From NCBI GenBank assembly GCA_963377175.1, contig CAUJNA010003326.1:177001-241000 (forward strand): DNA of 64,000 bases, given 5' to 3'. Made by a program: the position numbers and the translations under genes. This stretch comes from Effrenium voratum (Eukaryota; Sar; Dinophyceae; Suessiales; Symbiodiniaceae). The notes beneath the pieces were generated by a model that saw nothing but the letters and a program-made list of their open reading frames with translations, ran no database searches and was not told where the DNA came from. Shown in pieces: positions 60,206 to 64,000 of the stretch. Position 1 is the first letter of the stretch; every line of letters starts with the position of its first letter.

Positions 60206-62594
60206 GACCTTTCAAGGGGTAAGTGACCTCGATTCGCACCCCCACTGACACTCAAATGACACGCTTTGACACTCAACATGCCATGTTGGGACTTTCCGGG
60301 CCGGCCCCAATCAAATGTGGCAGTTGTCACACTTTGACACGGGTAGCTGTTCGATTTCAACAGAATCCCAACCCCTATCAAGCCGAAAAGTGCACTTAGC
60401 AAACGAATCAAAGGGACACTTAGGCCACCGACACGGCCTTCAGTGCCCTTGATGGAAAAGCACGTCAAGCGCCCTTCATTGGAGGGCACTAAACATATGC
60501 TGAAGTTACACTTTGAGCAGGGGAGCAGAAAGCAACCGAGGTCCTTCTCCTCCGCCTTCGCCGCATCATCCACCGGCTCGACCAAACATCCGTCGGCCGA
60601 ACCCCTACGCAGACCTCGAGCGGCTCGGCGGGCGCGGATTTGGACTTTCGACTCGGGTTGCCCTGACGAACATCGAGAGAGGGTCCGAACACAAAATGAG
60701 GCTTCTGCCATATTTTTGTCATTCTATTTCCAGGTTCCGATTCCATGTCAGTCTTCAAGGAGTATCTTGAAGACACCGCATCGGGTGCCTCCAGTTGCCA
60801 AAGCCGCAACTAGAACAGTACTGAAGTGGCTTGGGCTGGAGTTTGATATTTCCTCGGATTGGCAAATCCCCAAGCTGAGGACAGGAGAATGGTGTCAACG
60901 TCGCTCCGAATTCAAAGAGGCGTTACTGAGGACTCATAATCTTAAATGCGATGATTTTCCTGGAAAAGAACCACCATGGCCACTGTGGTTTCTGGAAACT
61001 GGGGTTTGACCAGCTCATTTCAGGGGTTTGCACTGAACATCCTGAGTGAAAACAAGCTACAAATCACTTTGGCTGTTCGCCACGACCAACGGCAACCTTC
61101 AAAACGGAAGTGCAGAAATCAGGTTGCCCTTTGCTGGGGATTTGATTCAAGGCTGGCTCTTTGATTTCGCGCTTCAGCCGAAGCTGACATTCATAGAAAG
61201 TCAAGTCGGCGAGGCCCCCTTGGCTTGCAAGGAGTGGCCTTTGCAGCCGTTGGAACATGGGAGCTCGGGCTGTCTCTCTCTCTCGCTCTCTCTTTCTTTC
61301 CCGAGACTAGGGTTCCTGTCTGGCTGGTTGTTGGGCACGAGCAAAAGAGCTTTTGCTGATGTTGCCCGGTTCCTGAAGGGTGCGATGAAAAGTCCTGGGA
61401 ATTCAAGAGATACAGAAAATCACCAGTATCTGACGGCCCCTCGCTTACTCCCAACTGTAGTTTTGTGTCTGTTGAACTCCCTTTGAACACCATTAAACAT
61501 GAGTTCTCCATGTTTGGAAATACCCAACTGATCAGTCCTTGTTCCATTTTGCCATGGTCAAAAGACCCTTTCGGGTTGGTGGGGTTGCTTATATGCCCTC
61601 ACACATTAATGTTGCCCGCGCTTTGCCCAGTGACGCGCCCACTGTGCCTGGCGCCGGCATCAAGCATGGCTTCGACGACAGGCGGGCCGCTCGCGGTCCT
61701 GCAGGAAACTTGGGCATGCTGAACTCGGGGGCTTCTTTCGCATGTTTCCAGAATGTCCCTTGGTACCTCCTGATGGTAAAATAAAATAGGTTCTTTTGGT
61801 ACCTCAGATCGGGAATTTTTGGGGTCATCTTCGCCACCTATATGAGAGTGGCTCGCTTCACTTGTCCCAGGCCCATGGCAACATCAACCAGCTAGAAACG
61901 CAAAAGCCCCGGCAAACTCTGGGACACACACAGCACACACCGGGTCAGCGACGGGTTGTTTGTTTTGATTTGCTCTAAAAGGCTGCAGGCCATCGTGCAC
62001 GTGCCGCCCTTTGGGGTTCTGTTACATCTGTAAGTTCTGTTGTCTTCGTTCTTTCCTGGAATGCCGATGTGCCTGCTTGGCATGTTTGTGCTTCGATATG
62101 TTTGCCTTCTCACCCCAATCTCTTGATTCATGTACACACCTCAGCACGCACTATTGTGTGTGGTTTTAACTAGCATTGCCGTGTCCAGGTTGCTCATTTG
62201 GCGAGGTGGAGAACGAGAGTGAGAACTTGTTGCATGTTGGAGTTTCGAAGGAGACCGTGACCTCACCCGCAGTAGTCAGAGCACAGATTCATGCTTTATC
62301 CCTTTTCGCTACGTTTCTTTTTTGCCCTTCTCGCAGAGACTAAGCTTGCTCTTGAATTATGTGTGTTTTGTAGGTTTGCTTTGCACAAGATGTCATGCAC
62401 GTTCAGACGCATTCTTCCAACCCGGTTAGCTTGACTCTTGGCTTGCAGCTGCAAGACTCGGAAAGGCTAGAAAGACCAAACCTCGTGACAAGGGTAACGG
62501 AAGTTCTCTTTACAAGGTCCCAAAGTCCTTCCACGACTCCCCAACGTCTATCAAATCGTAGGGGCGATGTTGGGTGGGAAGGTGGGGCGGACAT
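60206..62594. other. Flank with exon-like islands, no complete gene
   Basis: Islands at about 60510-60700 (Pro-rich, then YADLERLGGRGFG) and 61600-61730 (VARALPSDAPTVPGAGIKHG) are open and GC-rich and could be exons. A CT run lies at 61270-61300. No complete gene can be assembled. Confidence 0.3.
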
Positions 62595-62724
62595 CATATG
62601 GCTGTGGGTCAAAACCAATGGGATCCCATTTTGGGGTAGGTGCACCACCCATTTTAGAACCTATTTTAGGGGGATTGGGATGTTCACTGGGGGTATGATT
62701 TGGATTTTGACCCATGGCCATATG
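62595..62724. mobile_element. MITE family A, complete copy
   Basis: CATATGGCTGTGGGTCAAAA at the left and TTTTGACCCATGGCCATATG at the right are near-perfect inverted repeats about 130 bp apart. The inside matches 4059-4186. Confidence 0.85.
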
Positions 62725-62828
62725 GCTGTGGCTCAAAAAACCGGTACCCAAAATGGGACCCTGGTAAGTGGAAACATGGACCAAAACCTGCGTAACCCCT
62801 CCTTTTTAAATTTGAGCCACGCCCATAT
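62719..62828. mobile_element. MITE family B, copy adjoining family A
   Basis: CCATATGGCTGTGGCTCAAA at the left and TTTGAGCCACGCCCATAT at the right are inverted repeats. The left end overlaps the right end of the family A copy, so one inserted into or beside the other's ATATGG end. Confidence 0.78.
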
Positions 62829-63339
62829 ATTCAGGTGGAAATTCATGCCCACCACTGGGTTGGCCGCTTCGGCATTCTCGGCGAGGGATGCGGCCGCGGA
62901 CGCGATCCAGGAGGTGGCAGTGCCCGGCGGCACCAATGTCAAGGCGATTGGGGGAATTGGAACGTGACTGGACCCTGAAAACTGGGGTCATTTGTTCGAC
63001 CGTTTCTAGGGGTTATCAAAGTCAGAAAATGGGGTAGTTTCCCTTTCACCCATCACTTAGGGGGTGACTTTGATCATGGTAAAATAATGAGGCCCAAAAA
63101 AAAACAATCAACGCATTGGGAGTATCATCTCCCAATGTTTCCCGCATTTATGGGTACTCACTCCCCTAGTTCCTGGAGTCTAGTCACTGTGCTTTGGACC
63201 AGTGGCAAACATAAAGTGTGGTCACTTTTTTGCCCACTTGATCGGAAGTGAGGGCACTTTCTTGGGCGAAACTGACCTTTTGGTTGCAGATGGTCTAAGT
63301 TGTGTTATGATTTGTTCCGTTTTTTTTTGTTTATTATTA
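62829..63339. other. Flank with one exon-like island
   Basis: A GC-rich island at 62850-62965 is open (AASAFSARDAAADAIQEVAV) and could be an exon following ATTCAGG. The rest is AT-rich and shows nothing to name. Confidence 0.3.
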
Positions 63340-63440
63340 TTTTTCGCTCTTGGCTTTTTGGCTTCGTGGCTTTTCGGCTTCTTGGCTTTTTGGCTTCTCG
63401 ACTTCTTGGCTTTTCGGCTTCTTGTTGGTTGTTGCGGCTT
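63340..63440 (+). repeat. TTCTTGGC-type 8-bp tandem repeat, second array
   Basis: About ten units of TT(C/T)T(T/C)GGC, the same unit as at 15251-15481. It is again followed by GCGGCTTTTGGCGGCTTTGG and the G8/C8 satellite. Confidence 0.85.
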
Positions 63441-63589
63441 TTGCGAAAAGCTGGTTTATGCGGCTTTTGGCGGCTTTGGCTTTTCGCATCCTCTGCTTTC
63501 CCAATTCCTTGCCGGGCGGTTTGGCTTTTGCACCCTTTCATTGGTTTTTGGATTTGGCTTCCCGCATCACAAGCATCACCAGCTTTTGA

Positions 63590-64000
63590 ATCATCACTTC
63601 TTCGAACATCATGGGGGGGCTCCCCCCCACCCACCTGCTACTTTTTAGATTGTTTGCAGAGCAATTGCACCCCTGTTTGAATCAACACTTCTTCAATCAT
63701 CATGGCGGGGGCTGCCGCCTCCCCCCCAACCCCCCCCCCCCCCCTACGTTTTAGATTTCTTGCAGAGCGTCCAATTTCGCGAGAAAATGCTGTAAAATAC
63801 CACATTTTAGGTAATCTGTGTAATCCATGTATGTCTGTATGTATGCACTTCTTCGAACATCATAGGGGAAGCCACCCCCGCCAACCCTCCCGCTGCCTTT
63901 AAAATTCTATCGCACCCGTTCTTGAATCATTGCACCCCTACTTGAGTCATCACTTCTTCGAACATCATGGGGGCTGCCGCCCCCCCCCCCCCCAACCCCC
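63590..64000 (+). repeat. Compound G8/C8 satellite, second locus (cut by window end)
   Basis: The units found at 15540-17035 recur here in the same orientation, including the TTTCGCGAGAAAATGCTG unit at about 63773-63925 and G/C-run cores near 63610, 63705 and 63968. The array runs off the end of the window. Confidence 0.88.

Noticed and set aside
60510..60700. Peptide with YADLERLGGRGFG resembling a protein-kinase glycine loop
   Set aside because: The loop is degenerate (GGRGFG) and no further kinase motifs were found downstream, so it is only mentioned as an exon-like island.
1..64000. tRNA, rRNA or spliced-leader RNA genes
   Set aside because: I saw no cloverleaf with conserved A and B boxes, no rRNA core sequence and no complete 22-nt leader followed by a donor site.

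Overview
The window looks like nuclear DNA of a dinoflagellate. The evidence is: long stretches of intron-like or intergenic sequence with small GC-rich exon-like islands; several families of short inverted-repeat elements; a short interstitial CCCTAAA telomere-type block; multi-exon fragments of a dinoflagellate-type gene family; and, in both LTRs of a retroelement, the last 11 nt of the dinoflagellate spliced leader. I cannot resolve the species; Suessiales or Prorocentrales are guesses.

Layout. Positions 1-18538 are repeat-rich host flank with no complete gene: dispersed MITE-like repeats, simple repeats, an 8-bp satellite (15251-15481) and a G8/C8 hairpin satellite (15540-17035). A probable host exon with a Cys pattern like PAN/apple domains lies at 18382-18519. 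At 18544-56335 sits one giant Ty1/copia LTR retrotransposon with TG..CA LTRs of 382 and 381 bp differing at two positions, a CTTAA target duplication, a primer-binding site and a polypurine tract. A second exon-like piece, possibly of the same host gene, lies at 56456-56560, so the element may sit in an intron. Positions 56583-64000 are again repeat-rich flank, ending in the same satellite as at 15.5 kb.

Inside the retroelement, two DNA transposons are nested. A 1.29-kb MULE-like non-autonomous element (23842-25128, 10-bp target duplication) splits gag. A 12.4-kb TIR element (30751-43117) splits the dUTPase domain exactly inside its motif 2 and carries its own multi-exon coding fragments, including divergent DNA-methyltransferase-like motifs. 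Its junctions fit a GA..AG intron whose removal restores the dUTPase frame. Without both insertions the retroelement is about 24.1 kb. Its order is: very large Gag (coiled coil, Cys-rich modules, CCCH fingers) / protease / domain A / integrase / domain B / integrase C-terminus / methyltransferase-like domain / dUTPase / reverse transcriptase / RNase H / unknown C-terminal domain. It is followed by about 9 kb of extra coding sequence (46420-55373) that, apart from two +1 shifts at C5 runs, is one frame of about 2,980 codons with no family I recognise, an ADP-ribosyltransferase-like HGTS motif and an Arg/Ser/Asp tail.

The most unusual signals are the accessory 9-kb frame, a dispersed sense-strand octamer CCG(A/T/G)TAGG present at least 45 times across the retroelement body but not seen in the nested 12.4-kb insert, the spliced-leader relic in the LTRs, and the possibility that the 12.4-kb element behaves as an intron carrying genes.
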